This document shows positions 13,197 to 21,166 of a stretch of 24,585 bases of DNA, in pieces. The notes below the pieces were generated by a model, which ran no database searches, had not been told where the DNA came from, and saw only the letters and a program-made list of their open reading frames with translations. Positions within the stretch are counted from its first letter, which is position 1; each line of letters begins with the position of its first letter. Source of the DNA: Chloroflexota bacterium (GTDB lineage: Bacteria; Chloroflexota; Anaerolineae; Anaerolineales; Villigracilaceae); assembly GCA_016191985.1 (NCBI GenBank), contig JACPVB010000125.1, positions 1 to 24,585 on the forward strand. The letters run 5' to 3'. Both the position numbers and the translations under genes were made by a program.

Positions 13197-15352
13197 GGAT
13201 TCTTCTCCACCGATGGCAGGCGCAAGCGGAAGGTTGTGCCGTTTTGCCCATCGCTTTCTACAAGGACGGAACCGCCCAGGCGCGTCATCAATGTTTTTAC
13301 CCACCATAAGCCAAAGCCCAATTTGCCGGGCTGCGCGGCGCGCGCTGAAAAATTTAATTCAAAAATTTGGTGATGCAAATCAGGCGGGATACCAGGCCCG
13401 CTATCTGCAACAGTGATCTCAACCCACTCCGCGCCAGAGCCGCCTTGAATGATGATCGAGCCATATCCCTGCATGGCTGAAATCGAATTTTCGATCAGAT
13501 TGCGAAATACAAAGGTCAGGCTTTGCCCGCCGGCAATCACCAATGGCAAATCATCCAAACCGTTTGTGGTGATGTGAATTTCCTGCGGCACTTGCACGGC
13601 GCGAATCGCATCTGCCACGCGGGAGGCAATTTTAACTTTTTCCATGCGAATGGGACGCAGGTGTGAAAGATTTTCCTGCACGATCTGCATCGCCTCCGCC
13701 GCGCTGTGTTCGATCTCGCTGAGATTATTTGCAAGATATGAATCCGCTTCGAGCATCTGACGATATTTATCTTGAATGGATTGAACGCGCACAGGGATCG
13801 TACCGACTTTGTTATTCATGTTGTGCAGCAGGTTCGCGGAAATATCGCCCACCGCTGCAAAGGTCTCCGCCGTCCAATGCTGTTCCTGCGAAATCCGTAA
13901 CGCTTCCTGATGCGACTCATTCTGGACGGCAAGCACCGCATAGTTGGCGAGACATGCCAGCACCTTTATATCCCATTCGGACTTTGCGCTTCTTCCCCCG
14001 CCCGTATCTGCGTGGAACGCCCCTAACATTCCCAACGCCTTGGCATCGTCCCCCGTCAACAGCGGCAGCATCAACGCGTTGGGTTGATTGATATCCTCAA
14101 TATTTTGAACCAGGCCATTCGACGATGCAAGCTGTAACTGTCCCTGCTCGTTGTTCAACCAGATCGCGCTTGACGACGAGTTGAGCAAATCATTTGCCAT
14201 CACGCACAGTTGATCCAACACTTTCTGGCTTGGCTGGGAAATAAGCAACTGCGCAGCCTCCTGCAAGGCATCCAGCAGGCGGACTTCCTGAATGGCGGTG
14301 ATGGCATAGGTCGCCAGCGATTGCAGCATGTGGCTGTCGTCTTCTGTGAAGCCGCTTATTTTGGGGCTTTCCAGATTCAGCACACCCTCCAACCGTCCGC
14401 TGGCGTTGATGAGCGGCACGCATAACTCGGAGCGCATCTCCAGTTTTGAATCCAGCGGGTAGTAAATCTCGGCCCATTGTTTTTCGCGCAAATCGCGGAT
14501 GAGCAAAGGCTGGCGGGTGCGCGCCACGTGCGCCATCACACTCTGGCCGTTGAACGGCAATTTTTCCACCAGCGGCCTTTCGAGGTGCACCGAGCTGACC
14601 GCGCGTGTGACCAGATACTCGCCGCTTTTATCCAGCAAGCGGAAGATGCCGTATTGGGCATTGGTCAATTCAAGCGCAAATTCGAGAATGGATTCGAGAG
14701 TCTCTTCGAGGCGCAGACGGGAGGAGATGAGCATGCCCGCATGGCGCAGGCGGCTGAGTTCATTTTCCTTTTGCGCCAGGTTGCGTTTAATCCCTGCAAT
14801 GTGGCGGGCGTAGAAAATCGCCATCGCTGCCTGGTTGACAAAATTGTGCAGCATCAGTTCTTCAAATTGAGAGAGCTGGCGGTCTTCGTAAAGATAAATG
14901 TACAAAACACCGAGAGATTCCTCCGCTACAAGCAGCGGAAAACTGGCAACCACTTTTACCCCCAGCTTTGCCTGGTAGGGATGGATTTGCAGATCCGTCT
15001 CTTCGTACGAAAAAGTCCTGCGCCGGCGCTGGATGGAGCGCATCCCAAAGCCGTTCGAGCGGGGCACATCTTCATTGGGATTTATGTTGCGGTATGACTC
15101 ATATCCCTCGGCATATGCCACCACGCGCGATTCAAATTCAAATCCGCCCTGCACGGGATTGTAAATATAAATGGATGCGGAAAAACCAGGGACAACGCGA
15201 ATGGCGCTTTCCACGATCAATTGCAGGCTGGAGGATTGATCTTCATTGGAGCCGATCTGGTTAATGGACGCGCTGATCTGATTCAGGCTTGCCAATGCTT
15301 CAAGCAGCCGTGGATTGATTTTTTCGGATGAGAAGGAGGAAGGTTTTGCCAT
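13193..15352 (-). CDS. Soluble histidine kinase with three GAF-type domains
   Basis: With the start at 15352 the protein has 719 residues; an ATG 57 bases further up (15409) is possible, but the extra 19 codons are AT-rich and Lys/Asn-rich, and neither start has a good ribosome binding site. Domains in order are GAF at about 20-185, GAF at about 215-365, a weaker GAF-like domain at about 370-480, a dimerisation helix with the likely phospho-His H510 in LLHNMNNKVG, and a HATPase domain at about 605-712 (N box ENSISAM, G1 DSGPGIP, F box FELNFS, G2 GKLGFGLWW). There is no membrane segment or signal peptide, so it senses a cytosolic signal or ligand through the GAF domains. The His motif is an unusual H-box (HNMNNKVG instead of H-E/D-x-x-T/N-P). 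It overlaps the regulator gene by 4 bases. Confidence 0.93.
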   Translation of the reverse strand: MAKPSSFSSEKINPRLLEALASLNQISASINQIGSNEDQSSSLQLIVESAIRVVPGFSASIYIYNPVQGGFEFESRVVAYAEGYESYRNINPNEDVPRSNGFGMRSIQRRRRTFSYEETDLQIHPYQAKLGVKVVASFPLLVAEESLGVLYIYLYEDRQLSQFEELMLHNFVNQAAMAIFYARHIAGIKRNLAQKENELSRLRHAGMLISSRLRLEETLESILEFALELTNAQYGIFRLLDKSGEYLVTRAVSSVHLERPLVEKLPFNGQSVMAHVARTRQPLLIRDLREKQWAEIYYPLDSKLEMRSELCVPLINASGRLEGVLNLESPKISGFTEDDSHMLQSLATYAITAIQEVRLLDALQEAAQLLISQPSQKVLDQLCVMANDLLNSSSSAIWLNNEQGQLQLASSNGLVQNIEDINQPNALMLPLLTGDDAKALGMLGAFHADTGGGRSAKSEWDIKVLACLANYAVLAVQNESHQEALRISQEQHWTAETFAAVGDISANLLHNMNNKVGTIPVRVQSIQDKYRQMLEADSYLANNLSEIEHSAAEAMQIVQENLSHLRPIRMEKVKIASRVADAIRAVQVPQEIHITTNGLDDLPLVIAGGQSLTFVFRNLIENSISAMQGYGSIIIQGGSGAEWVEITVADSGPGIPPDLHHQIFELNFSARAAQPGKLGFGLWWVKTLMTRLGGSVLVESDGQNGTTFRLRLPSVEKNP

Positions 15353-15449
15353 GGAGTGAAAATCCGTATTTATTAAAAGGGAAAAAGCGTTTTTATGATT
15401 GTACTTCATGGCTTTGTTTTTTTATATTGCGGGGGTGGGCCTTGCGCGG

Positions 15450-16076
15450 CTAAATAAAACTCTGTATCATCTGCAAGCCGAGTTGAAAAGCAAAATAAAT
15501 CATTACAAAACTGCAGCCCGCATTCAACCAGCGGAAGAAAGTTCCCGTCATCCATTGCCTGCCCCAGGCGACGAGGCCAGCCATTAAGAAGCACCATAAA
15601 ATTGCGCCGCCAAGAAAGCCGGCAAAAAAAGTGGCGAAGTGAATCGCATGGAGTCCGCCCGAAATAGAGGCAAAGACAGATGTGCCCAGCCCGGTCCAAA
15701 ACACGATGTTGAGGGGGTTGCCGAGCGAGAGAAATGCTCCGCTGGCAAAATCGCCGTGATGCGAGGCCGCGCTGGTGACATCCAATTCCCTGCCGTGATA
15801 GGCGTCTTTGAAAGCGTCCCAGGCGAGTTTGAGCATCAGAAGAATGCCGATCAAACTGAGGACGGTTTTGGCAACATTATTTTGAATGAGAAAAGCCAGG
15901 CCTGTCAGCGCGATGATTGCCCAGGTGGTATCACCGACCAGAGAACCGAATTGAACGTACAATGCAGGGATAAATCCGCGTGCTGAGCCGCGCCGCACGG
16001 TTTCGGCGGTGATGATTCCTGGTGGGGCACAGAAGGAAATGGCGAGGATGAAGGAGGAAAATAGAAGAGTTGACAT
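15450..16076 (-). CDS. LysE/RhtB family exporter
   Basis: A 208-residue inner-membrane protein with about six hydrophobic segments and the family's layout: an N-terminal helix ending in CAPPGIITAETVRRG, which matches the conserved Pro-Gly/Arg-Gly stretch, then FGSLVGDTTWAI, a charged cytoplasmic loop (about 90-115), and SLGNPLNIVFWTGLG, which corresponds to the 'NPK...ff' motif with Leu for Lys. Members export amino acids or related small molecules by proton antiport. The substrate cannot be read from sequence. The ATG at 16076 is chosen; a TTG eight codons upstream lies inside the palindromic repeat. It follows the glnA terminator, so it probably has its own promoter, and it stands 97 bases ahead of the kinase gene. 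Confidence 0.85.
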   Translation of the reverse strand: MSTLLFSSFILAISFCAPPGIITAETVRRGSARGFIPALYVQFGSLVGDTTWAIIALTGLAFLIQNNVAKTVLSLIGILLMLKLAWDAFKDAYHGRELDVTSAASHHGDFASGAFLSLGNPLNIVFWTGLGTSVFASISGGLHAIHFATFFAGFLGGAILWCFLMAGLVAWGRQWMTGTFFRWLNAGCSFVMIYFAFQLGLQMIQSFI

Positions 16077-16091
16077 TGTTTGGAAATTTTT

Positions 16092-16161
16092 GTACGGCAA
16101 GATTTATCTTGCGAGTAACGGTTTTGCCTCAAAAACACTCGCAACATAAATGTTGCGGTAC
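16092..16161. repeat. Dispersed palindromic element, copy B
   Basis: Two 25-base halves (16092-16116 and 16137-16161) are inverted copies differing at three positions. Each half contains its own hairpin: GCAAGATTTATCTTGC on the left and GCAACATAAATGTTGC on the right. Two of the three differences are a paired swap that keeps the inner stem intact. The right half, read on the minus strand, matches copy A at 2137. The element lies between the LysE and glnA genes, before the glnA terminator. Confidence 0.75.
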
Positions 16162-16168
16162 GTATTTG

Positions 16169-16218
16169 AAAAAACCGACAGCCAGGTGCAAGCCCAATGG
16201 TCTGCAACCAACTGTCGG
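16169..16218 (-). terminator. Intrinsic terminator of glnA
   Basis: On the minus strand CCGACAG (16212-16218) pairs with CTGTCGG (16175-16181), with further inner pairing of the GGTTGCA and TGCACC parts, followed at once by TTTTTT (16169-16174). It starts 36 bases after the glnA stop. A textbook stem and U-tract. Confidence 0.8.
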
Positions 16219-16253
16219 CGGACGCGAAGCGGAGGCGAATTCAGTGGCGCGGA

Positions 16254-17660
16254 TTAGGCGTCAAAATACAAAACGTATTCGTGCGGAGTTGGGCGCAGGC
16301 GGATGGCATCCACTTCGTAAACGCGTTTGTATTTGATGTACTCTTCGAGCAGGTCTGGGGTGAAGACGCCGCCCTGAAGCAGGAAGTCGTGATCGGCTTC
16401 GAGCGCATCGAGTACTTCAGTTAAGGAACTGGGAACCTGCTTGATGAGTTTCTTTTCTTCAGCGGGCAGTTCGTACAGGTCGCGATCCTGTGGCTCACCG
16501 GGGTCGATCTTGTTCAAGACGCCGTCGAGACCAGCCATGAGAATAGCGGAGAAAGCGAGGTAGGGATTGCTGGTAGCATCGGGCGCGCGGAATTCAACGC
16601 GCTTGGCCTTGGAACTCTTGGTGGCCGGGATGCGGCAGATGGCCGAGCGGTTGCGTTGTGAGTAGGCAATGTTGACGGGTGCTTCGTACCCAGGCACCAG
16701 GCGGCGGTAGGAGTTGGTGGTCGGTGAAGTGAGTGCGAGCAAAGCGGGGGCATGTTTGAGCAAACCACCGATGTAATATTTGGCTGTTTGGGAAAGACCC
16801 GCATAACCCTTTTCATCGTAGAAAACGTTGGTCTTGCCTTTCCACAAGGAAGAGTGAACGTGCATACCGGAGCCGTTATCGCCAAAGATGGGCTTGGGCA
16901 TGAAAGTGACGGTCTTTCCATTCTGGCGGGCGACATTTTTGATGATGTACTTGTAGAGCAGGAGATCATCGGCCATGCGAGTGAGCGTGGTAAAGGACAT
17001 GCTCATTTCGCTCTGACCAGCGGTGGCGACTTCGTGGTGATGCAAATCCATGGAGACGCCGGCGGCTTGCATGGCAAGCATAAATTTATTGCGAAGTTCC
17101 TGAAGGGTATCGGTCGGGGAGGTCGGGAAGTAGCCGCGCTTGGGCTGGATCTGTCCGCCTTTGCCACCCTCGCGGTTGCTGCTCCACCAGGCTTCTTCGG
17201 ATTCAATCGAGAAGGCGGCTTCGTTGGGTGTGGATGTGTAGCGCACGCCATCGAAGACGAAGAACTCCGCTTCGGGCGCGAAATAGGCAGTTTCGGCGAG
17301 ACCCGTGCTTTTTAAGTACGCCTCGGCTTTTTGCGCCACGTAACGCGGGTCGCGGGAATAGGCTTCTTCCGTAATTGGGTCAAAGACATTACAGGAAACG
17401 ACCAGTGTCGGGGTCACGGCTACCGGGTCAACAAAGGCTGTGTCTGGGTCGAGCTTGAGGAGCATGTCTGATTCGTGAATTTCCTGAAAGCCGCGAATGG
17501 ACGAGCCGTCGAAGGGAATACCTTCCTTGAAAAAATCCTCCGTCAGGCGCTGGACCGGTATGGTGAAATGCTGCCAGGTTCCAGGCAGGTCAATGAAGCG
17601 CAGGTCCACAACCTGCACACCTTTTGCCAATTCCAAAACTTCTTTAACTGTCTTTGCCAT
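16254..17660 (-). CDS. glnA: Glutamine synthetase, type I
   Basis: A 468-residue GSI enzyme making glutamine from glutamate, ammonia and ATP in the cytosol as a dodecamer. Signatures are present in order: GIPFDGSSIRGF (48-58), the metal-ligand region FAPEAEFFVFD (127-137), DLHHHEVATAGQSE (205-218), the ATP/metal motif NGSGMHVH (262-269), the NRSAICRIP region (337-345) and EFRAPDATSNPYLAFSA (356-372). Y396 in DRDLYELP sits at the site adenylylated in enterobacterial GlnA, and the length also fits the adenylylated beta subtype; an adenylyltransferase gene is not in the window. The start at 17660 has AAGGAGA upstream. It lies downstream of amt on the same strand but is separated by a hairpin terminator and a repeat array, so it probably has its own promoter. 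Confidence 0.98.
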   Translation of the reverse strand: MAKTVKEVLELAKGVQVVDLRFIDLPGTWQHFTIPVQRLTEDFFKEGIPFDGSSIRGFQEIHESDMLLKLDPDTAFVDPVAVTPTLVVSCNVFDPITEEAYSRDPRYVAQKAEAYLKSTGLAETAYFAPEAEFFVFDGVRYTSTPNEAAFSIESEEAWWSSNREGGKGGQIQPKRGYFPTSPTDTLQELRNKFMLAMQAAGVSMDLHHHEVATAGQSEMSMSFTTLTRMADDLLLYKYIIKNVARQNGKTVTFMPKPIFGDNGSGMHVHSSLWKGKTNVFYDEKGYAGLSQTAKYYIGGLLKHAPALLALTSPTTNSYRRLVPGYEAPVNIAYSQRNRSAICRIPATKSSKAKRVEFRAPDATSNPYLAFSAILMAGLDGVLNKIDPGEPQDRDLYELPAEEKKLIKQVPSSLTEVLDALEADHDFLLQGGVFTPDLLEEYIKYKRVYEVDAIRLRPTPHEYVLYFDA

Positions 17661-17756
17661 GGATAATTCTCCTTACAATGAATTGTTTGATATTGATTGC
17701 GGGATTATAGGGTGAGTGGGGAGGGTAAGTCTATTACCCAAACGGGTACTTAAGTA

Positions 17757-17860
17757 GCGGATATTGTTAGCGGATATACGGATGTACTCAACGGATACGA
17801 AACGGGTGCATGGATGTACTCAACGGATACAAAACGGATGCGCGGATGTTGCCAACGGAT
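17757..17860. repeat. Short direct-repeat array (32-bp period) upstream of glnA
   Basis: GGATGTACTCAACGGATAC occurs at 17780-17798 and again at 17812-17830. A third, diverged copy, GGATGTTGCCAACGGAT, is at 17844-17860, so the period is exactly 32 bases. A fourth related block at 17759-17775 keeps the same GGAT-N9-GGAT spacing. On the glnA strand this is a series of ATCCG boxes about 100-200 bases before the start codon. It could be a regulator binding array or a decaying repeat. Confidence 0.7.
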
Positions 17861-17871
17861 TTGGGGAAATG

Positions 17872-17902
17872 AAATGGACGGGTGGTGCCACCCGTCCATT
17901 TT
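17872..17902. terminator. Symmetric hairpin terminator after amt
   Basis: AAATGGACGGGTGG (17872-17885) and CCACCCGTCCATTT (17888-17901) form a perfect 14-pair stem with a two-base loop. Being A-rich on one side and T-rich on the other, it can work in both directions. It lies 52 bases after the amt stop and separates amt from glnA. Confidence 0.75.
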
Positions 17903-17953
17903 TACCCCATTAAGGGGTCTATCCAAGGAGAGTTGAGATAGCAAATAAAAGTA

Positions 17954-19543
17954 TTAATCGGCGGGGGAACCTACTGCGCCGATATTTGGCAGGGCGGTTC
18001 CCTTTAAGTCACCTGTTTCTGGAGCAGGTTCCCAATCTGCGGGATAGCCCAGTGCGCCCATTTCAGGAAGGTCAAGTCCCTGCAATTCAACTTCACGCGA
18101 AACGCGCAACAGTTTAAGCGCCGCCAATAATTTAAAGAACAGGTAGGAAAGACCGAACACAGTGACAAAAATGCTGAAAACTTCCAAAAGCTGTGCCACG
18201 ATCTGCGTGCTGCCTCCGTAAAGCAGACCGGTTACAGCAGATTCAACACCATTCCAGGCGGCAGTATCAGGATTGCCATTTGCAAAGATGCCCACTGCCA
18301 GCACGCCCCAAATGCCATTGAAGAAATGGACCGGAACAGCGCCCACGGGGTCGTCGATCTTTAATTTATCCAAAAGTACGGTTGCCCAGCAGACGATCAA
18401 CCCGGCAATTAATCCAATCACCACCGCGGCCCAGGAATCCACGAAAGCGCATGGTGCGGTAATAGCTACAAGGCCAGCCAAAATGCCATTGACCGAAATA
18501 GAGGGATCGGGCTTTTTGGTAGCCCCAATCAACCATGCGTAAGCCATGGCAGAGACTCCGCCCGCCGCCCCCGCCAACAGGGTGTTGATGGCGGCAATGA
18601 CCGCCAAATTTCGGAAAGCGCCCACGAAGCCAAGTGAGGAACCGGGGTTGAAGCCAAACCAACCGAAGAAAAGGATGATGGTGCCCAACACGCCAAGGGA
18701 GAGGCTGTGGCCGGGGATGGCGTTGGCGGAGCCGTCCTTATTGAACTTGCCGATGCGGGGTCCGATCACAATGGCGCCAGCCAAACCAATTGCACCGCCG
18801 ATCATGTGGACCACGCCCGAACCGGCAAAGTCCACTGCGCCGTTGCCGAGGCCAACACTGCGCCCCAGGTTTTGCAGCCAGCCGCCGCCCCAGATCCACC
18901 CACCCACCAGTGGATAGATGAACATGCTCACCCACAATCCCATCAGAATAAAGCCGACGAATTTCAAACGCTCAGCCATCGAGCCGGTGGGGATGGTGGC
19001 GGCTGTATCCATGAAGACCATTTGGAAAAGGAAGAAGGCGAGCACTCCCGCGTTTGCTCCTAGCCCTGCGAGCAGGAAGCCGCTTCCACCCAAAATTCCA
19101 TGCTGACCAAAGCGAATGAGCGGCGTCGCCAGTTGACCGGTCCAATCGCCCAACGTAATGGGAGAGTGCGCCCATTCACCGGTAATTGCGCCAGCGGTGG
19201 TCACTTCCGGGTACGGAAGGTTGACGCCGCCGAACTGAAAAGCAAAGCCCGTGAGCCAATACCCGACGGCGCCGATACAAAAGACCATCATGTTCATCAT
19301 CATGGTGTGGGCCACGTTTTTGTTACGTGTAAAGCCGGTTTCCACAAGCGCGAAACCTGCCTGCATGAAGAACACCAAAAAGCCGCCGAGGATCATCCAA
19401 AAGATATTGAGACCCAGGGTCAGGTCGTTCACCTGTTCAGTGGTTGGGCCGCCATCATCCGCCAATACCGGCGAGACAATGGTGAAGGCGATCAGCAGCG
19501 TGAACATGAAGGTTAACATCCAGTGTTTCTTGATATATTTCAT
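17954..19543 (-). CDS. amt: Ammonium transporter
   Basis: The start at 19543 has GAGGAG nearby upstream (in AGAGGAGAAG) and gives a signal peptide-like N-terminus (WMLTFMFTLLIAFTIVSPVLA) as in long bacterial Amt proteins; the frame upstream is the shadow of the permease gene. The mature part has about eleven membrane segments. Signature stretches are NVAHTMMMNMMVF, the DFAGSGVVHMIGG segment with the first pore His, GWFGFNPGS, and VPVHFFNGIWGVLAVG with the second pore His. The 529-residue protein forms a trimeric inner-membrane channel for ammonium. The C-terminal tail contains GLDLPEMGALGYP, close to the conserved motif that couples the subunits and meets the PII protein. No glnK gene adjoins it. 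It lies 65 bases after the permease gene on the same strand. Confidence 0.96.
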   Translation of the reverse strand: MKYIKKHWMLTFMFTLLIAFTIVSPVLADDGGPTTEQVNDLTLGLNIFWMILGGFLVFFMQAGFALVETGFTRNKNVAHTMMMNMMVFCIGAVGYWLTGFAFQFGGVNLPYPEVTTAGAITGEWAHSPITLGDWTGQLATPLIRFGQHGILGGSGFLLAGLGANAGVLAFFLFQMVFMDTAATIPTGSMAERLKFVGFILMGLWVSMFIYPLVGGWIWGGGWLQNLGRSVGLGNGAVDFAGSGVVHMIGGAIGLAGAIVIGPRIGKFNKDGSANAIPGHSLSLGVLGTIILFFGWFGFNPGSSLGFVGAFRNLAVIAAINTLLAGAAGGVSAMAYAWLIGATKKPDPSISVNGILAGLVAITAPCAFVDSWAAVVIGLIAGLIVCWATVLLDKLKIDDPVGAVPVHFFNGIWGVLAVGIFANGNPDTAAWNGVESAVTGLLYGGSTQIVAQLLEVFSIFVTVFGLSYLFFKLLAALKLLRVSREVELQGLDLPEMGALGYPADWEPAPETGDLKGTALPNIGAVGSPAD

Positions 19544-19608
19544 TTTCTCTTCTCCTCTGAAATTAATTATTCCTGCGAATAAATTAAAGGTTTCAATGAT
19601 GCAGGAAG

Positions 19609-20913
19609 TTAGAACCAACCAAAATGACCTTTGAGCAGCACGCTCAGAGACGCAAATATCATCACCAGCACAGTCGGCGGGGCGGCAACCACCAACCAGC
19701 GCTTCCAACCGATGGAGCCGTGGTTCTTCTCCATGAAGGAATATGCCACCACATTGGCCGATGCGCCGATGGGAGTAAGGCTTCCGCCAATATCCACGCC
19801 CAGCGCCAAAGACCAAACCATCAAAGCAAGTGCGGGCGCTCCGGGCATTTGAGCCAGGTCCTTGAGCACATAACTCATCGCAAGCGCGAGCGGAACATTA
19901 TCCACAATGCCGCTGGCAAGGCCGGGCACCCAGTGCAGTACCATCACCAGGTTGCCATGCCCGGAGTTCATTACACCTGATAATCCCTGAGCGAGCTGTT
20001 CAAAAAGATCGATTTTTTCCAAACCGCCTATCAACACAAACAGGCCGGCAAAAAACAGGATGCTTTCTCCATCCACTTTGAGCAACGCCTTCCTACGGTC
20101 ATTGTTGCGCATGACAAGCAATGCCAACCCAGCGGGGATAAGCGCCGCCATCGCAGCGTTGACCTTGAAGCCAATCGCTTCGCTCAGCGGGGTATGAACC
20201 ACGAGTAAGATCACTGCCAGAGTAAAAAAGACCAGCCCAATGCGAGTCAGATGCGCGTGTAAGGGTTCCTTGTGGAGCGCCTCGATTTCGTTGATGGTCT
20301 CCTCGGTCAGCAAGTCGTGGGCATTCTTCAGCGCCTTGCGATTTGCCAGATAGAACATACCCAGCAGGAGCAGGGCGGCCACGGCAGAGATGGGGCCAGT
20401 GTGGGTGGCAAAATCGGCAAAATTAAATCCGAGCGTGGTACCCAGGATGACATTGGGCGGGTCGCCGACCAATGTCGCCGCGCCGCCTGTGTTGGCAGCG
20501 CACACCTCCGCAATGATGAGCGGGACAGGATCGATTTTGAGCAGTTTGCACAATTGCAGTGTCAACGCGGAGAGGAAGAGCATCACAGTGATGCTGTCCA
20601 TGAACATGGACATGACCGCCGCAAACAGGATCAAAATTACAAACAGAGATACAGGGCGGTAATCGAATTTCTTCAACGCCTGCATTGCCAGCCAGGAGAA
20701 AAAACCAGCCTCATCGAGAATGGACACCAGCGTAAACATGCCCGCCAGCAGACCCAAGGTCTCCCAGTTGATATAGGAAAACGCCTCCATCGGGCTGAGG
20801 ATGCCAAACAGAATCAGCAACGCGCCGCCAATCAGGGCAACCCAATGGCGGGGAAATTTTTCGCTTGCAATCACAATATATGCCAGCACAAAAATGGAAA
20901 CGGTGAGTATCAT
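19609..20913 (-). CDS. ArsB/NhaD/SLC13-type ion permease
   Basis: A 434-residue membrane protein of the ion transporter superfamily with about eleven segments in two related halves. The first half has FMDSITVMLFLSALT, then EVCAANTGGAATLVGDPPNVILG. The second half has SGIVDNVPLALAMSYVL, then GVDIGGSLTPIGASANVVAYS. These 'GG..T..GdppN' and 'GG.lTpiGasaN' re-entrant motifs are characteristic of ArsB, NhaD and citrate/dicarboxylate permeases. The substrate (arsenite, sodium/proton or an organic anion) cannot be decided; no ArsA, ArsR or ArsC gene is nearby, and adjacency to amt does not settle it. The ATG at 20913 has GAGAGG five bases upstream; the TTG eight codons before it lacks one. A perfect hairpin sits just above this ribosome binding site. 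Confidence 0.88.
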   Translation of the reverse strand: MILTVSIFVLAYIVIASEKFPRHWVALIGGALLILFGILSPMEAFSYINWETLGLLAGMFTLVSILDEAGFFSWLAMQALKKFDYRPVSLFVILILFAAVMSMFMDSITVMLFLSALTLQLCKLLKIDPVPLIIAEVCAANTGGAATLVGDPPNVILGTTLGFNFADFATHTGPISAVAALLLLGMFYLANRKALKNAHDLLTEETINEIEALHKEPLHAHLTRIGLVFFTLAVILLVVHTPLSEAIGFKVNAAMAALIPAGLALLVMRNNDRRKALLKVDGESILFFAGLFVLIGGLEKIDLFEQLAQGLSGVMNSGHGNLVMVLHWVPGLASGIVDNVPLALAMSYVLKDLAQMPGAPALALMVWSLALGVDIGGSLTPIGASANVVAYSFMEKNHGSIGWKRWLVVAAPPTVLVMIFASLSVLLKGHFGWF

Positions 20914-20927
20914 GGCAGCCTCTCTAT

Positions 20928-20947
20928 GTCTGGACAAATGACCAGAC
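20928..20947 (-). promoter_or_regulatory. Inverted repeat just upstream of the permease ribosome binding site
   Basis: GTCTGG (20928-20933) and CCAGAC (20942-20947) form a perfect six-pair stem with an eight-base loop, three bases above the GAGAGG site of the permease gene. It could be an operator for a dimeric repressor or an RNA hairpin that affects translation. Which of these is right cannot be told from sequence. Confidence 0.4.
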
Positions 20948-20990
20948 GATTGCGCTTTATTCTATGGAAACGAGAGGTTATTTCCATTCC

Positions 20991-21066
20991 CCCAATGGAG
21001 CATTTTGGGCAGGATATGCCCCCACGATTCACCTTGCGCGCGCAATTTCCTACCCAAATGGAGCAT
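20991..21066. repeat. Direct repeat pair in the permease / lipoprotein divergent region
   Basis: CCCAATGGAGCAT (20991-21003) and CCCAAATGGAGCAT (21053-21066) are near-identical and 62-63 bases apart, with a GGGCA-TGCCC hairpin (21007-21021) between them. The spacing of about six helical turns would put two bound proteins on the same face of the DNA. Confidence 0.4.
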
Positions 21067-21150
21067 ACATTAAGAATGGGACTTGCACCTCCTTCTTAAC
21101 TGTGGGTTGGCAGCCCTCATCAGGCAGTTTCTCCGCTGATTCGTGTGATA

Positions 21151-21159
21151 TGTGATAAT
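21151..21159 (+). promoter_or_regulatory. Extended -10 of the dehydrogenase-like lipoprotein gene, leaderless spacing
   Basis: TGTGATAAT fits TGnTAtaaT with one change. Seven bases separate it from the ATG at 21167, so the mRNA would begin at about the start codon. Inference from spacing; no -35 is assigned. Confidence 0.35.
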
Positions 21160-21166
21160 GAGAGGC

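Noticed and set aside
14477..15097. Plus-strand open frame of 206 codons
   Set aside because: It lies fully antisense to the GAF domains of the histidine kinase and has no ribosome binding site or recognisable domain.
16077..16100. TTG start for the LysE-type gene
   Set aside because: It would begin inside the palindromic repeat and lacks a ribosome binding site; ATG 16076 gives a normal first helix.
16752..17315. Plus-strand open frame of 187 codons
   Set aside because: It is the complement of highly conserved glnA codons.
19544..19816. N-terminal extension of the amt frame
   Set aside because: It overlaps the end of the permease gene; the ATG at 19543 has a strong site and starts a clear signal peptide.
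12102..20913. A single long operon from the permease gene to the double-receiver regulator
   Set aside because: A strong terminator follows glnA (16169-16218) and a hairpin terminator follows amt (17872-17902), so common strand alone does not support one transcript.
21069..21098. GGTGCAAGTCC on the minus strand as a tRNA T-arm or known riboswitch
   Set aside because: No acceptor, D-arm or anticodon arm can be built around it, and it does not match any riboswitch consensus I can recall; kept only as part of a structured leader.
20272..21099. Plus-strand open frame of 275 codons
   Set aside because: It is antisense to the permease and its product is Gln/Arg/His-rich with no hydrophobic core, typical of the complement of a membrane-protein gene.
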